From contig NC_085100.1 in the NCBI RefSeq assembly GCF_963422355.1, positions 2,228,210 to 2,292,209 of the forward strand: a stretch of 64,000 bases of DNA, read 5' to 3'. Each line of letters starts with the position of its first letter. Positions within the stretch are counted from its first letter, which is position 1. This document shows, piece after piece, positions 46,400-63,182 of this stretch. The DNA is from Corticium candelabrum. Taxonomy: Eukaryota > Porifera > Homoscleromorpha > Homosclerophorida > Plakinidae. Below the pieces are notes generated by a model. It saw nothing but the letters and a program-made list of their open reading frames with translations, did not search any database and was not told the origin of the DNA. The position numbers and the translations under genes were made by a program.

Positions 46400-48987
46400 C
46401 TGTAGAACTGCTATCGACGTGTGCCATTTGTGGGCATATTCCCATTGACGAACAGAGGACGGTAATGTAGACGGTGGCTGTAGACGATAGAGGTGGCTGT
46501 CCGTGGTCACGAGCTACAATTGTGATCGTGTATCTGTCGAGGCCGCTCTCGTTCAGCGATCTTGCCAACTGAACTTTGCCCATCGCGTTGATGGAAAATA
46601 TTCCGTCGTCATTTCCAGACTCGATACCGTAGGAAATATGGCCATTCAAGCCTATACTCCAGAAACAACGAAAAATGTTTAGAACTTAAAGTCAAACTTA
46701 TTTTATACACAGTTACCCGAGTCAGCATCTTGAGCAGTCACATTTGCTAGAGTGAACCCAATGGCAGCGTCGAGAACAACTTCACCTTCATACTCATTTT
46801 TGTCAAATTGGGGTCGGTTGTCATTAACATCTTCGAGTTGCACAATGACGGTCGTTTGAGCTGTGCGTAGACGAGGTTTAGTAACCGTAGCGACAAGTGT
46901 GAAGCTGATCTGATGAAGAGTCTCGTAATCAAGAAGAGACGAATTAGATACGACAATGGAGCCGTTAGCAGACACGTCGAATGCGGAGATGGGCAATGCG
47001 TCGGACATCTGGTTTGTTATTGAATAGGTGACTCGATTGCCTATCTTGCCATTGACTAGAGCTGGTATAGTCAACACAATCTTTCCGGTGACTGCGTGCT
47101 CTTGCACCCAACCGTCGTATGAGCGTCGTTGGAAAGCCGGACTTGGGAAGTCTCCTTCTTCTACGTGAATTGTGATAGACGCTTCACTGAACAAGCGAGG
47201 ATTCGCGCGGTCCCACGTTTTGATTACTAATTGGTATCTGTTTGTAATTTTGTAATCTAGATTGGCGTCATCTGCTACATCAATCGTGATTCCATTGACG
47301 GTCGTTGTTACCACAAAATGTTGGTCTTCTTTAGATGGCGACTGCGAAGTCAGTGAATACACGACCGGTCCTCCTAGTGAATCTGCATCAGTCGCTGAAA
47401 GAGACAAAAGTGTTACGCCTTTGGCCACGTCTTCTTTTACGTAGACGTTGTAATGTGAAAATGGAAAACGAGGAGGATTGTCATTTTCGTCTATTACTGT
47501 GATGTCGACGTGAGCAACAGAAAAAGCTTGAGGGTCAACGGAGGTGCCAGCCACTATGGCGATATCGTAATAAGAGATTGCTTCGTAATCGATTGATCCA
47601 GAAACGGTCACAGTTCCTGTAGTTGGGTCGATAGAAAACGGTAACTGATCTGCATTGTGCAGATTGTATATAATTCCACTCAAGTTCGTCATCAATTCCA
47701 ACGATGGGATTAATATCAATGGAACTCCTTTGTTGGTGTTTTCGTTGATGCTAGACGATAGCGAAGTGTGTCTAAACTGAAATGGATGCGTGACAAGAAC
47801 AGTGACTGCAAAACTGCACGATCTGGGACGACGAGCAGCGTCTGTCACACTTACCAAAAACGAGAGATCGTAAGATTTGAAATTGCTGTGGGCAAGTGAG
47901 CGGAGTGGATTGGAAAGCTGAAAGTATGCTGTCTTGTTACGTTGCATCAGTGCCAATGGTGATACATTGTGCAAGAAAAGTGATTGAAAGTTAGAATAAG
48001 AGAAGGTCAGATTTCCATCCGTCCCGTTATCGTTGTCTACGGCATCCAAACGCAAAACATGCGAACCGACTGCTGTAGTGTAGGGAAGAGATGTGGCGAC
48101 GTTAGATGGTTCACAGAGAGGAGGAGTATTAGAGGAGAGTACATTAACTTGAAGAGTAGCTGTAGAGCTGCAAGGTGGACTGGCCTGGTCTGACGCCACT
48201 GCTATCACACTATACGTATCATCGGACAGTGGACGACGGGATGTTATCATTCCAGAGTTCGTATTTATTGAAAACGCGTCCACATCGCTCGACAGTTGGT
48301 TTTGCGTAGCGATGGTGTTTGCATTAGTCGTTTCCAACGAATAGCTGACGACACCATTGACCGAATCCGTACCGTCGTCGTCGGTTGCCGTTACGTGAGC
48401 TATCACATATCCGATCCCAGCACCCTCCGGAACATGAACGACTTTGGGAAGATTTTTGAAGACGGGACAATGTTCATTGGGCTTCACTACGGATACTTCA
48501 ATGTTTACAGATCCTGTTAGACTCGGCACGCCACCATCAGTAGCAATGACATTAAAAGTCAATAGAGATCCAGTTAAATACTCGAGTGACTTTGATAGAA
48601 TGATATCAGCCGAGCTACCATTTAATCGAAAATATGTATGGTTGTTGTTAGTGCTGGTGAGAGAGTAAGATAAGTGTCCGTTTTTACCGCGGTCACCATC
48701 GGTAGCAAATAAACTCAAAATTGTCGATCCCACGCGACTGGTAGACGCAGCTATCAGACTGACTTTTGATGTTGCAAATACTGGTGGGTTGGCGTTGCTT
48801 TCTGCTGTTTCATTACAACTGTCTCCATCATACTGCGCCTCACATAAGCACGTATTTGGAGCAATGCAGGTACCGTGAGAAACGTCGGTACAATTGTCCA
48901 CGTTGGAGCAATCGGGAATGTCACAAGCTACACCACTCCAATGGATTTGGCACAAACATCGGTCAAACGATGGACACGTTCCATGAC
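46400..48987 (-). CDS. Copy B exons 26-27: EGF and cadherin repeats
   Basis: Exons 48987-46717 and 46651-46400, the same lengths as in copy A (2271 and 252 bp). The frame is intact, with scattered substitutions (for example VSGSIDYEAISYYDIAIVAG unchanged, EEGDFPSPAFQ for EDGDFPSPAFQ). Confidence 0.85.
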
Positions 48988-49055
48988 CTGAATGTACAGA
49001 ACATTACATAGAAATACTACTCTCATTTGCATTATTCATCTAGCAATTGACTGAC

Positions 49056-50073
49056 CTGAACAGAAGTTATGTGTCTCGCACGAGTAGGAACTGCAGTTCG
49101 AGTCGGTGTATCCAAACTCACATTCACACAGATCCACTTCAACGCATTTGCCGTGACCGGAACAATCGTTCCTTCCTTTGCACTGTGCTTGACTGCAATT
49201 TTTACCAGAATAGCCAGAGTAACATCTGCACTTTGTTTTCGAAAGGCACACTCCGTTACCAGAACAATCGTTCACTTCAGGACAAACGTCGGCAACGGCA
49301 CAATTGCTACCCGAATATCCATCGTAGCACTGGCAAACGTTAGGTGACACGCATTCGCCGTTACCAAAACACTCGTCTACACCGTTACAGAGAGGAGTGG
49401 TGCAGCTACCACCAGCCCATCCCACATCACACTGACACACATCAAAATCGACGCATCGACCGTGGCCTATGAAATCAACACACAATAGAGAAAAGTTCGT
49501 GTGACGCCAAGAAACTACTGACCGCTGCAGTATCCATTGAGTTCGCACGAGTAGAGAGTGCAGTTAATACCAGCCCAACCCAACTCACACTCACACTTAT
49601 CATGATCGACACACACGCCATGATTAGAACAATGGTTCAAGTTATCACAACGCGCTCTCTCATTGCACGCCTCACCAATATAACCTGGTGTACACTCACA
49701 CACATCGTCCGACTTGCACAGTCCATGAGAAGCACTAGTACAGTTTGATACGCCAAAGCAAGTAGCTGCAAAACAGACACATTAGTTGAGTTCGAAAAAT
49801 CGGCTAGTCGACAAAGTGAGTACTGACCAGGCCTTTCACAGAATGGTCCATCCCATCCAAAATGACAGCGACAGAATCCGGACACACAGTCCCCATTTAC
49901 ACTGCAATTTGCACAAGCACCTATAGATAGGTAACAGGTAGGGTCACGGGCTGCACACAAACCAACAACACAGAAACAATAACCTCGACTACATTCGTCT
50001 CCAAACCATCCCGAAACACACACGCAAGTGTTGTTAACACAACGACCTCTGCCAGAACATTGAGTTGGACATC
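49056..50073 (-). CDS. Copy B exons 22-25: EGF-like array
   Basis: Exons 50073-49984, 49920-49828, 49765-49523 and 49466-49056, each the same length as in copy A. Cysteines are unchanged. The frame is intact. Confidence 0.85.
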
Positions 50074-50137
50074 CTGACAAACAAGATGAAAATTTCTACT
50101 AAAGTTAGATCGGTTACACCCTTCAGATAAATATTAC

Positions 50138-50791
50138 CAATCTTGAATGCTTCCTGTTCGGCAAGGGATGTGTCGTTAGTGACCGCTACATCAAATATGC
50201 ACTCGTTCAGTTTTATTCCCGTTAGATTCAGTTGACTGCACACTGATATGGCCATCTGGGCAGAAATATTCAATTAGTGTAATTATATACGTAATACTTG
50301 TAACGCTAAACTCTAGCTCGATAACGATCAAGATGTAGCTATACAACGTAGAAATATTATGACGGTTGTTCGCTTTTTCTCGATTTCTAATTCTCGTTTA
50401 TATCTACCACAAACAGGTTAGAGTGTTCGTTCTGTACACTGTACCCGATTGTACACAGTAGACAACTTATTGGCATTGAAACGGAAGCAAACGCTGCCCA
50501 TCGAAGTAGGAAATAACGTCTGTTGCCTAGCAAATCAGACCTAGACTTGTCTGACTCGTTTCTGTAGGTAGATCTGGACCTTCGTCGATGTAGAATCATC
50601 TACAGTTGTATTATTTTCTTTAGAATGTAAGTGTAGGGTTTTTCAAGATAGACAATGGTAGCTGGGTAATGTTCTAGACAACTAAAATTTATAGCTAATT
50701 AATTAGGATATGAATTAGCCTATTCACGGTGAAATTCTGGTTTAAAAATCTTTATTTTGAATTGCACAGGAACGAACACGCACGCACACGT

Positions 50792-50845
<54 letters not shown>

Positions 50846-52486
50846 GCGTGACGTGGCGCGTTACCCCAGCAGTTGGGAGCAAGACTGGTTTCGGGTTCAT
50901 ATCAAAATTTTGATCAAAACTCCTTATTAGATAGTACTGCCTTTACAATTAGCTACTACGCGCTAGTGATAATTGTTATACTTAAGTATGACAGGACATA
51001 CAATTTTAATAAATGTAATCTCAAATCAACTCTTGTTTACTTCTCTTGATCTGCACGATTTGGAAAAGTCTAGAAAACTTTGGGGGAATTTGGAATTTCC
51101 CTCAAAGAGCTGCCAGGCTAAGTCACTGACACAAATTTCCATGGCTGAATGCATAGTCATAGCCACATTGATATGCTTACAGCTACTGCCAATAGTTTTA
51201 CAGTGTAACACTCATACTTGTCTGAGAGATGGTTGCAAGTCTGCAATGCTGTATAGTGGTACAAATGTAGGATCGGTGTAGGAGATATCCATCACATCGT
51301 CTTTGTGAAAGTTGGAGTGAGACCAAGACCACGTGCCATTCAAACCAGAGCCACTAAACGTTTGCGTGATTCTCCCTTTAAACATCAAATGGGCACCACA
51401 GTAATGTCACAGCAAATAGAGTGCAGTCTGTAAAGAAGTGACCTTACATGTCTTTGCAAATGTTAGTGAATAAGTGATTCCATCTGATCCCAACAGATCA
51501 TTATTCAAGTCTCCGTCCATGTAGCCACACAGACCATCTGTTTTGCCTTTGAATATGGCAACGGGAGAGAAGAGAATATTGATGAATTGTCTTTTCATGC
51601 CAGGACTGTAGCGAACTTCAACAGACAAGTAGACATCATTATACCACTGGAAAGTAATGAGAGCTCTAATGGTGCCGCTGTCTTCTTCATTTGTTGATGA
51701 GGAATCATTATGATAAATAGTGGCTTCCATATGCACTCTGCCATTAGCTAAACTCAGCTTCTCTTCTTTTAGTGGAGTCACGACAACACCATTAATTCTA
51801 TAGGAAAGAAATTGATAGATATTATGTGTTAGAAACTTGTGTAAGATGGACGGCTGCTTCGTACCTCACAAAAGGGAGATCATTTGGAGAAGGATTGTGT
51901 GGAGTTGTAATTGTTACAATATTACTTTCCACCTTGATTGCTAGAGCTCCAATGAGTGACACTCGTTGATACTTGAAAAATCGTGTTGCAACTCCAAAGT
52001 CATTGTCACGACTTTTGCAATACCAAAACTCTCCGATATCAAAATAGTCGTAGCTGAAACCTAAGATATGACATTTTACAAACGAGAGAGCGGAAGGAAG
52101 TTTGCTTCATACAGACCATCAAGAGTTTCCAAATGTGGATCTCCTGCTATTCTTCTCGGTCTTGCAATTTGACATCCTCTGCCAATCCATTGAGGCTCAC
52201 ACACACAGTATGGATGTCGATCGGCTTGATCCCTTTGTGGTATTGTACAGTTGCCATTGTCAGAGCAGTCTAAAATGAGAATGAAGCAGTAATTATGATG
52301 AGTTGAGGACTTGCATTTGATAGAATAAGCTAACATGGCCAAGGACTGCAGTCGGGAACATCACAGAAAGGACCTCTCCATCCTTCAGCGCAAACGGGAG
52401 GTAGACCTCCTCGATCTTGTTTAGACTGACAGCTGCACACACAGTCTTGCCACACTGCTTCCATACCCTCAAGGCATGAGGGACAC
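50138..52486 (-). CDS. Copy B exons 16-21: EGF and vWD module
   Basis: Exons 52486-52335, 52269-52117, 52060-51865, 51797-51448, 51375-51218 and 50255-50138. Exon 19 is 12 bp shorter (YSLTFAKT instead of YSLQDNVTFAKT), in frame. The GLCGYMDGDLNNDLLGSDG motif is kept. Intron 20 carries the same CA tract and MITE as copy A. Confidence 0.85.
50795..51130. mobile_element. CA tract and hAT-like MITE in copy B intron 20
   Basis: Counterpart of 21908-22256. The right terminus here reads 'aagtcactgac', one step more decayed than in copy A ('acgccactgac'). Confidence 0.4.
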
Positions 52487-52577
52487 CTAAATTAATGTGA
52501 GAAAATACATTGTTTTGAAAAAATTGACAATAATTAACAATTTAAACACAAATATGGAAAGTGTTGAGAATTGTTAC

Positions 52578-55668
<3,091 letters not shown>

Positions 55669-55739
55669 CTACGTAGAGACATCAATAGCAGTTAACTATA
55701 AAAACATTCTCCGTTGCTCATCACTACACAATTTCTTAC

Positions 55740-56200
55740 CTTAATTCGCTGCGAGCAGGAATGAGTTGTCTGTGGGGAATAACAAGCGTAGTAGAACCAT
55801 GACGAGCAGATGTGTTTGTCGGGCCCAATTCCCAATCCCGGTAGGCATTGCTGCTTTTCATCACACCATCCACATCCTGCTTGTCTGCTGCATGCGTGAC
55901 ATGTTGTATATAATCCACAATATGTGGTGGTGCAGGCGCGACCCTGTTGGAAGTAACAGCACAAATACGCGAAGTGTGTGGCTTAGAGTAGTGAATACAA
56001 GACATGGTGTCCTCTGACCTTCCATCCAACTCTGCAACGGCACTGATTAGGTCCAACACACGTACCATATCCCGAGCATTCGTTAACTTGGGAGCAATCG
56101 AAATCGGAGCAATCGCTTCCTGCCCATCCTTTGTTGCATAAACAAGTTCGAGTATTGCTGTTGCATCGACCATGCTGACTACAACTGTTTGGACAGTCTC
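55740..56200 (-). CDS. Copy B exons 7-8: EGF pair and PSI
   Basis: Exons 56200-56019 and 55943-55740, identical in length to copy A and almost identical in sequence. Confidence 0.85.
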
Positions 56201-56276
56201 CTACACAAGGCATGAACACGTATATAGTTAACTATTGAGTTTCTACCAACGAACTATTAAGTTACAAGTGCTATAC

Positions 56277-56657
56277 TAGAAGAAATGATTATGCACAAAA
56301 ACGGTAAATGGAGACTGCAACTTTTGGTTTCCACTCCACCATATGTTTGACTGACACATTGGTCAGACCCTTGGTTATGAGACCAGACTTCTGTTGCAGT
56401 TGACCATGACGGTATTAGTGTAGCATACATTGTTGTTTTTAGAGCTGACGCTAGTTGTCCGCCTCGATTCTGTAAGCGGACAACAATAAACATTGAGGTA
56501 GTTTGACGATTAACTTCTGCTTATATTATATTATAGCTCTGATTGATAGACTTATGGTCACTTACCTGACAATAAGCACTTGCTGCAGACCAACTTCTTG
56601 CTCCTTTTACGTAGAGATAACAGTTTTGTTTGAATTCTTTCCAGCCAAAAGAACAAA
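56277..56657 (-). CDS. Copy B exons 5-6: C-type lectin domain
   Basis: Exons 56657-56566 and 56469-56277. The exon 6 donor changes from CTG|GTATAG in copy A to CTA|GTATAG here, a weaker site. This turns the Gly at the junction into Arg. Confidence 0.8.
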
Positions 56658-56722
56658 CTAAAGAATACACAGTTGAAACTATTATTTGTAAGTTAAGACA
56701 GTGCAGAAAGATAGAGATATAC

Positions 56723-57682
56723 CTGGTCGAACTGACCAAGGGTTGGTGTCGTTAATGGGCGTGATATCTATATTTGCTCTGGAAGATTCATCGTGTTTGT
56801 CCAATACTTTCAGTTCTGCTTTGTTCAAGTTTGCTGTTCCCCACCAGTTGTTCTTGGCTTCATGACTTCCTTGGTATTGATCCGCTCCTGCTACCATTTC
56901 ATATGTATTGGCAGGGTTGAAGAACACATTTCCACTATACGAAGCGGCAACACCTTCTGCTAGTATGGTCCACCTCTCGTTTGGTTTCTCCCCCACATTC
57001 AAATAGAAGATGTTATGTGAACAGTGCTGGTTGTTTACCGAATGTTGTGATGCAGTTTGCCAGCGTACGGTGTGACGAGCTGTGTTGTTGTAAAACGTAT
57101 TTCTATTCACGTTAGCAATGACGTTAGTGATAGATAATGTGTCGTGCAGAATGCCAGCAGAATTATGACTGATATCGTTATCTGTGATCGATGCTCGCGG
57201 TCCCGTCGTGCCACTAGCTGCAGACAACGACACTGCGGCACCTCCCATATTTGCCTCAATCTGATTGTTGCTTAAAACAACAGACGAGCTCTCATTTGCT
57301 TTGTCTAACGTTAAGGTAATAGCTCCTCTTGCATTACTCTCAATGATATTGTTTTGTATGAGAAGGTTGGATTTGTCTACTTGCATGTTCATACCGCTAG
57401 ATCTTAGATGTGTCGTCGTTGTAGCCAACTGTCCGTTACGAGAAATAATATTTCTGCTCAATTCAAAAGTATGTACTGTCGACCCGTATCCATTGCCTCC
57501 TGAGCTTGTAGCCACCACGTCAATCCCTCCGACAGTGTTGTTTGACACAACAGAGTCACTGAGGGAGAAATCGTATCTTTCGTGGCTGCTCTTGCTGGTA
57601 TTGAGTGCCAAGCCTGATAATCCGTTATTCATCAGGAATGCTCTTGCAATGTAATGTGAGCTCATCTGTTGAGTATTTACAT
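56723..57682 (-). CDS. Copy B exon 4: last beta-helix block
   Basis: 960 bp as in copy A. It has several substitutions in helix turns (for example NVGEKPNERW for NVGQKPNERW) and keeps KNNWWGTANLNKAELKVLD. Confidence 0.85.
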
Positions 57683-58100
57683 CTGTAAAAGTTCAAATAT
57701 TGTTGATAGGTTTTGCCTTTTGTCTATTGCATTACTCTCTTAAATTGTATTTTGGAAACATCTTTTTTATAGCATGCAATCCAGACAGTCAACGTGTTGT
57801 GTGCTTGCGCACGGTAAACGTTGTGGCCGATGTCGGCTTTATTGTAAACATAGTAGCTGTTGGACAGCTGCCTGTTTACAATAGTTTTACGTAATTGTAC
57901 CCTAAATTTCATATAGCCAGAACTGGTCACATGCCAGGAAAAGTAATGTTCTGGCTGACGGGTATAGACAGTACGGGTACAGTACTATATATTTTTGACT
58001 GTACTATTAAGTCAACCTAATTATTTGAATTTTATTTCTTATGTTGTAAATTCTTTGAACGTTGTATAAAATTGTTTAGCTTAAGAGGTTTGCCACTAAC

Positions 58101-61100
58101 CTGTGGGATGCTGCTGTATGTAAGCAAGAAAGTAGTTGTCTTCTAACGTATATCTTTCGTCGGTAAATTCTGCTCTTACGTCAACTGTAATGGTTTGAGA
58201 TTGTGAAGTGTAGTGGAGAGGATAGTTGGGTTCTAATCGATTCCACCGGAAAACATTCTGTTGGTCGATGGTAACGTATGAGTCCCAGTCTTGAAACCGT
58301 ATAGCCATGATGTGAACAGAGATAACGTGTTGAGAAGTGGCGTCAATTTTTGCAGAGCAGGATTGGATAGAGGAACCTCTTGAAATAGGTGTGGCTATGA
58401 ATCTGAGGAAAAACGAGGAAGCAGCCGAGAGTGAGCTGGACACTGCGCAGATATCAACTATTTGTTTATGTAAGACAGGAATATCCCACATTCTTTGTAA
58501 AACACTATCGACTCTTATCACCAGACCATGACCGACATTGTTGTTGCTTGTCAAGTGTGTAATAGAACTAGCAGCCGTATTGATCAGTTCAACTCCATTA
58601 CCATCGCTATCTTCCACCGTCAGTTGAGATATGTTGGTATGAGGAGAATGACTAACTTCTATTCCAGTCCACGCGCTCTTATTGACGACGACGTTGAATA
58701 ACTCAACGTTTGCTCCAACATTTTGAACGGCAGCTATATGACCTGCGTTTGCTATTCCTGCATTACTAATAATCACATTTCTCATTGAAGATTTGCCTGA
58801 CGCTCCAGCAGAGTATCGAACTCCAGTCCAATGATAAACGGATTTGTGCGTTCTATAATGACCGTCGACGTTTTGGCTGAAACATGACGCCACTAATTGA
58901 CCGTAGCGGCAGGTAGTTTTCTTTAAATCATAATTGATGCATTGCCTTAGAGTCTCTTCGTCTCCTCTACACAATACATGTTCTAGCCACGCTGCGTTAG
59001 TCGAAGTTTCCAGGGATGGATCAACGTATGACCATTGCCAATTAGCGTTAGAGTATCCTAATTCTCGGCATATCACTCGAGTGTTATAATGATCATGTCT
59101 TCTCCACCATCGCCAACTACTGTAATTATGCACAGCGCAGACTGGACCCCAGCTGCCATTGTGAAATATTTCCACTCTTCCTCTCCATTGTAATGGACCG
59201 TCAACGAGTCTTAAACTACCTTCTTCTAGCTGCAGGTCACTAATTGCAAAGCTATCATCTCTCAGTAATATTGGAGAATTGTCGTTGCCATGAGCAATGA
59301 GCTGTCCTTCCACTAGAATTCCAGTATTGTGAGTGAATTTCAGTTCTACTCCTGATTCTATGGTTAGTGTATTGCCAGGTAAGACGGTGATGTCTCCAGT
59401 AACAACGTATGGGCTACCAGAAGCTGCTAATATTGTGTTGCTCGACACACGCCCTCGTACGATGCTATTAGGACGAGTGATAGTCAGTGTTGCAGAAAAG
59501 AAAGGGGAAGCTGCAGGACCGTTCTTAGAAGTGAGAAAAGGAAAATATTGTGCAGAAGCTAAGCGAGAACAGTAACCAAAGTCATGAATGCGGTCAATAA
59601 TGATGTTTTCGTCTGTCGTTCCCCAGTAATTGTTGGTCACATCGATGACTCTCTCTTGAGAGCTTTGAACTGGTATCTCGACTCCCAACTCAAATAGAGA
59701 TCCCGGATTATCAAAATGATTATTTTTGATTAGAAAACGATCTGAAGTGGACACAATCAGGACGGCAGAGCGACCATCTCGATGGTAAGTGTCACTTTCG
59801 GTTACGTAGTTGTCGATCATTGTGTTGTTGATAAATACAAAGTCAGATTGGGTGAGGGTTTGTGGTTCTATTCGTATAACCTTGCAACGTCAAACATCCT
59901 CCTCTTCCAACTCGATGTCGTTCAAACGTGTTGGAGTAAATACTAAATATTCCATTCCAGTCTCCATTTCTTGAAAGGAATAAGTCTGTGCCGCTGTTAT
60001 TTGAGAAGAAATTATTGGAAACGGTGAAATCCAGTTGCAGTCGTGCGTTAGAGTATCTATAGTAGTCATTTTGCAGATGAACTCCTTCTTCATTAGACTC
60101 AAAGAAATTGTGCGAAATATCGCAACGGCACTGACGTCGTCTATTCCTGTATGTCCTATATAAAACTGCATTTTTTCTGGCCTGTGATATAAAATTTTTA
60201 GACAACGTCGAGTGACAGCCGAAATTGTTAGAGTAGTAGTAATTCATGTACAGATATATTCCTGTGGAAACGTTGACAACTCGATTGTTAGTAACAATTT
60301 GTTGTCCGTCTCCATACCTGTAGTCCACTCCATTTCCTTTTGTATGAGCTATAGTACAGTTATCCACCATCACATCACCTTCATGACTGGAAACATACAC
60401 ACCATTATTGAGAACGTTCATGATTGTGACGTTCTGTATTCGAGCATCATCATACGCATTCTCAAAGTACACACCATACTGAGAATTATAAATAGAACTT
60501 GACTTGATGATAACAACAGGTTGTTGCCCAGTAGTAGGAATGACGTCAACAAACAAAGCAAATCCAGGAGCGCCCGTCTTCTGACCTGTCGTCACTTGTA
60601 TGTAAATGTTGTTGCTGGAAGACAAGACTGGCGCGTTACTAGAACTCCTTCTGTATCCAGAATATGAAGTCAGAAGAGAGCTGCTGGATTGAGTTCCATC
60701 TCGTATGTAAAGTCTATCGTCGTCGTAAAGTCTCAGACTGACAAGACGAACAGAGAGTATAGTGTTAGGTGGACCTTGCATAACAACGGAGCAAGTAATT
60801 CCTGGTAAATGATCGTCTTGAGACATTCCAACGTAAGATCCTTCTTCTGGGTCTACAGATATAATAGTTTGCCCAGAGCAAATGGATTCATAGTCCACGT
60901 TGGCAGACAATAGAGACGAAAAGTCGTAGACGTGTATTCCTGCACCTGCTACATCATTGACTGTGACATACTCTACCATCAGACTACTACCACGTGGTCT
61001 ACGGATAACCAAACCATCTCCAGCCGTCCCTACAATGGTCACCCCGCTGATAACAGCTTCTTGGTGTAAGTGCGACACTTCCATAGCCGTCGATACCGAG

Positions 61101-63120
61101 TCTTCAATGGTTAATCCATTGGTTTGTGGAGGACGGAATATGGATTGGACAGAAGGTACCGCCGTTTGATGTCTTCTACCTGCTCCTATAATTTCCGTGT
61201 AGTTTAGAACGGATCGTGGCATTTTCTGATTGAAAGGATAGTTGGAGACGGTGCTGGTAGGTGCAAAGCGGATACCTGCCCAATTGGTTGGAGCAAATTG
61301 AGACGATTGTCGATAACAAAAAGCACGATCACAGAAGCATTCAACTACTACAACCTGTAAACATTTCGAATGAGGAGCGTAGCTAGATGTGTTGAACGTG
61401 CAATTATTAAATGACGTTGCGTCTTCGGGACACCAGAAATCACGAACAATAGGATCTCCGAGGGCAGGAAACCACTCAGTCGACCACCACCAAAAGAACT
61501 GGTTGTCATATTTGTTCCAATAAGTAAGTTGTTGACATGTCAATAACGCAATGCGGTCAAATGACAAATAGTCACTCGATCGTGAATTGTAACAAAGTGG
61601 GTACCACAATCCGTTGAGTTGCAGCTCAATAATGCCGGATACGCTCGAATAGAAGCTAACAGGTTCAGAGAAACGGACAAGTAAGTGTGTATCAAAATTT
61701 GATTTGTTTTTAGCATCATTTACTATGTGAGTAAATGTAACGGGATTGTCAGGTGTTCCTTTACTCAAGATCCTTCCTTCTATCAATATTCCAACATATG
61801 GCAAGATAGTCAGCACGGCACCCGCTTCTACAGTCAGTGTTGCGTTTGCTAGGACAGTCACATCACGTGTTACAGTGTAAGGTCCACCGAAAGCAGTTAA
61901 TGTAAAATCAGTATCCAGTTGGCCTCCAACTTCTCTGTTGTTGTTCAGAAATGGAGGATATGATCTCGGATGACTTGATGATGCAACATGAGAGATGGAT
62001 GGAGACAGAAGAAACGGAAAATATTGAGCGACTGCCAAGTGATTACGATCATCAAAATCAAAGATTCTATCTACAATTTCTTCTTCATTTGCCGTTCCCC
62101 ACCAGTTGAGTGTGACGTTGATTGTGTCTAGTGATGAGTATCCTTCCACTTGGACCGCCAGTTCTGTGTTCGCATTTTGATTGTCAAGTATATTATTGTA
62201 GACGCTCATGTAGCCTGTACCGGTAAGGACAATTACTGCATTTGGAGTAGACTTTGCATATCTGGTGGAGAGAGATGACAGAGAGTTATTTGTCAGTTCG
62301 TTATCTCTGAATATTAACAAACTGTCAACATGTTGATGAGAAGAGCGGAATGATGCTCTTGTATTCAACCTCACTACATGTTCTCCACTGTTGTAGGTGA
62401 AGACATTGTTTTCAACTATAACTGGCGCGTGTATTGAGCTGCTGTAATAATAATTGTCATTAATATTCATTGCTCCCGAGCAGCATTTTCCATTATTGTT
62501 CATAAAGTTGTTTCTAGCGATGATGGCATAGCCGTCACGATATCTGCGTGTAAGCAAAAGTGCTTGCAAATTTTGTTGGAACGTATTGTCTGTGATATTG
62601 ATGTGAACCGAGTGTGAGTTGGAATCATAGACATAAAAATCAACATTAAGAGCAGTGTCTGTAGTTCCAGAGAACGTGCAATTAGAAACTTGAAGCTGAG
62701 AAGTTTGTTGTAGAGTCTGAGACAAGTAGCTGGAGTAATAATGACGACTGTAGACATATGCTCCTCGGTATGAGTTCTGGGTGAAAGTGCTGTTAGCGAC
62801 AGAAGCGGTAGCATAGCCGTCTAGATATGTATCTAGTCCGATGTAACAGTTGGTAACATATAAATCAGCGATCTGTAGCATGTGTTGATCAGTATCGATT
62901 CGAATGCCAGTTTGCCATGAGCTTGTATGACATCGTATGTTTGTTGATGAAATCATCACCTTATTGGCAGATCCACTCATTTGTATTGCCGTTCCTGTTA
63001 CGCCGGTAATGACAGAGTTGATGATACGTCGGACACCAGCACTTCCGAACAGTCGTATTCCACTCGACGTTCGAACGAGTCCAGTTATGTTACAATTGTT
63101 TACATTTTCTCCACGAGAAC
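58101..63120 (-). pseudogene. Copy B exon 3: triple repeat with a 59-bp deletion
   Basis: Aligned with 29152-34227 of copy A. At about 59856, 59 bases present in copy A (30924-30982) are missing, between two 'tcg' triplets. Reading from upstream, the frame passes LTLQGYTNRTTNPHPI and stops; the rest of the exon (from TMIDNYVTESDTYHRD) is open in the other frame. The lost stretch has no splice signals, so it is not an intron. SRCR 2 and 3, CUB 2 and the NWWGT motifs are all still recognisable. Confidence 0.85.
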
Positions 63121-63182
63121 CTAAACATAGAAAGTATGCTTATAATGAAATGTATAGTTGTAGCAGTTGAACAAAGACTTAC

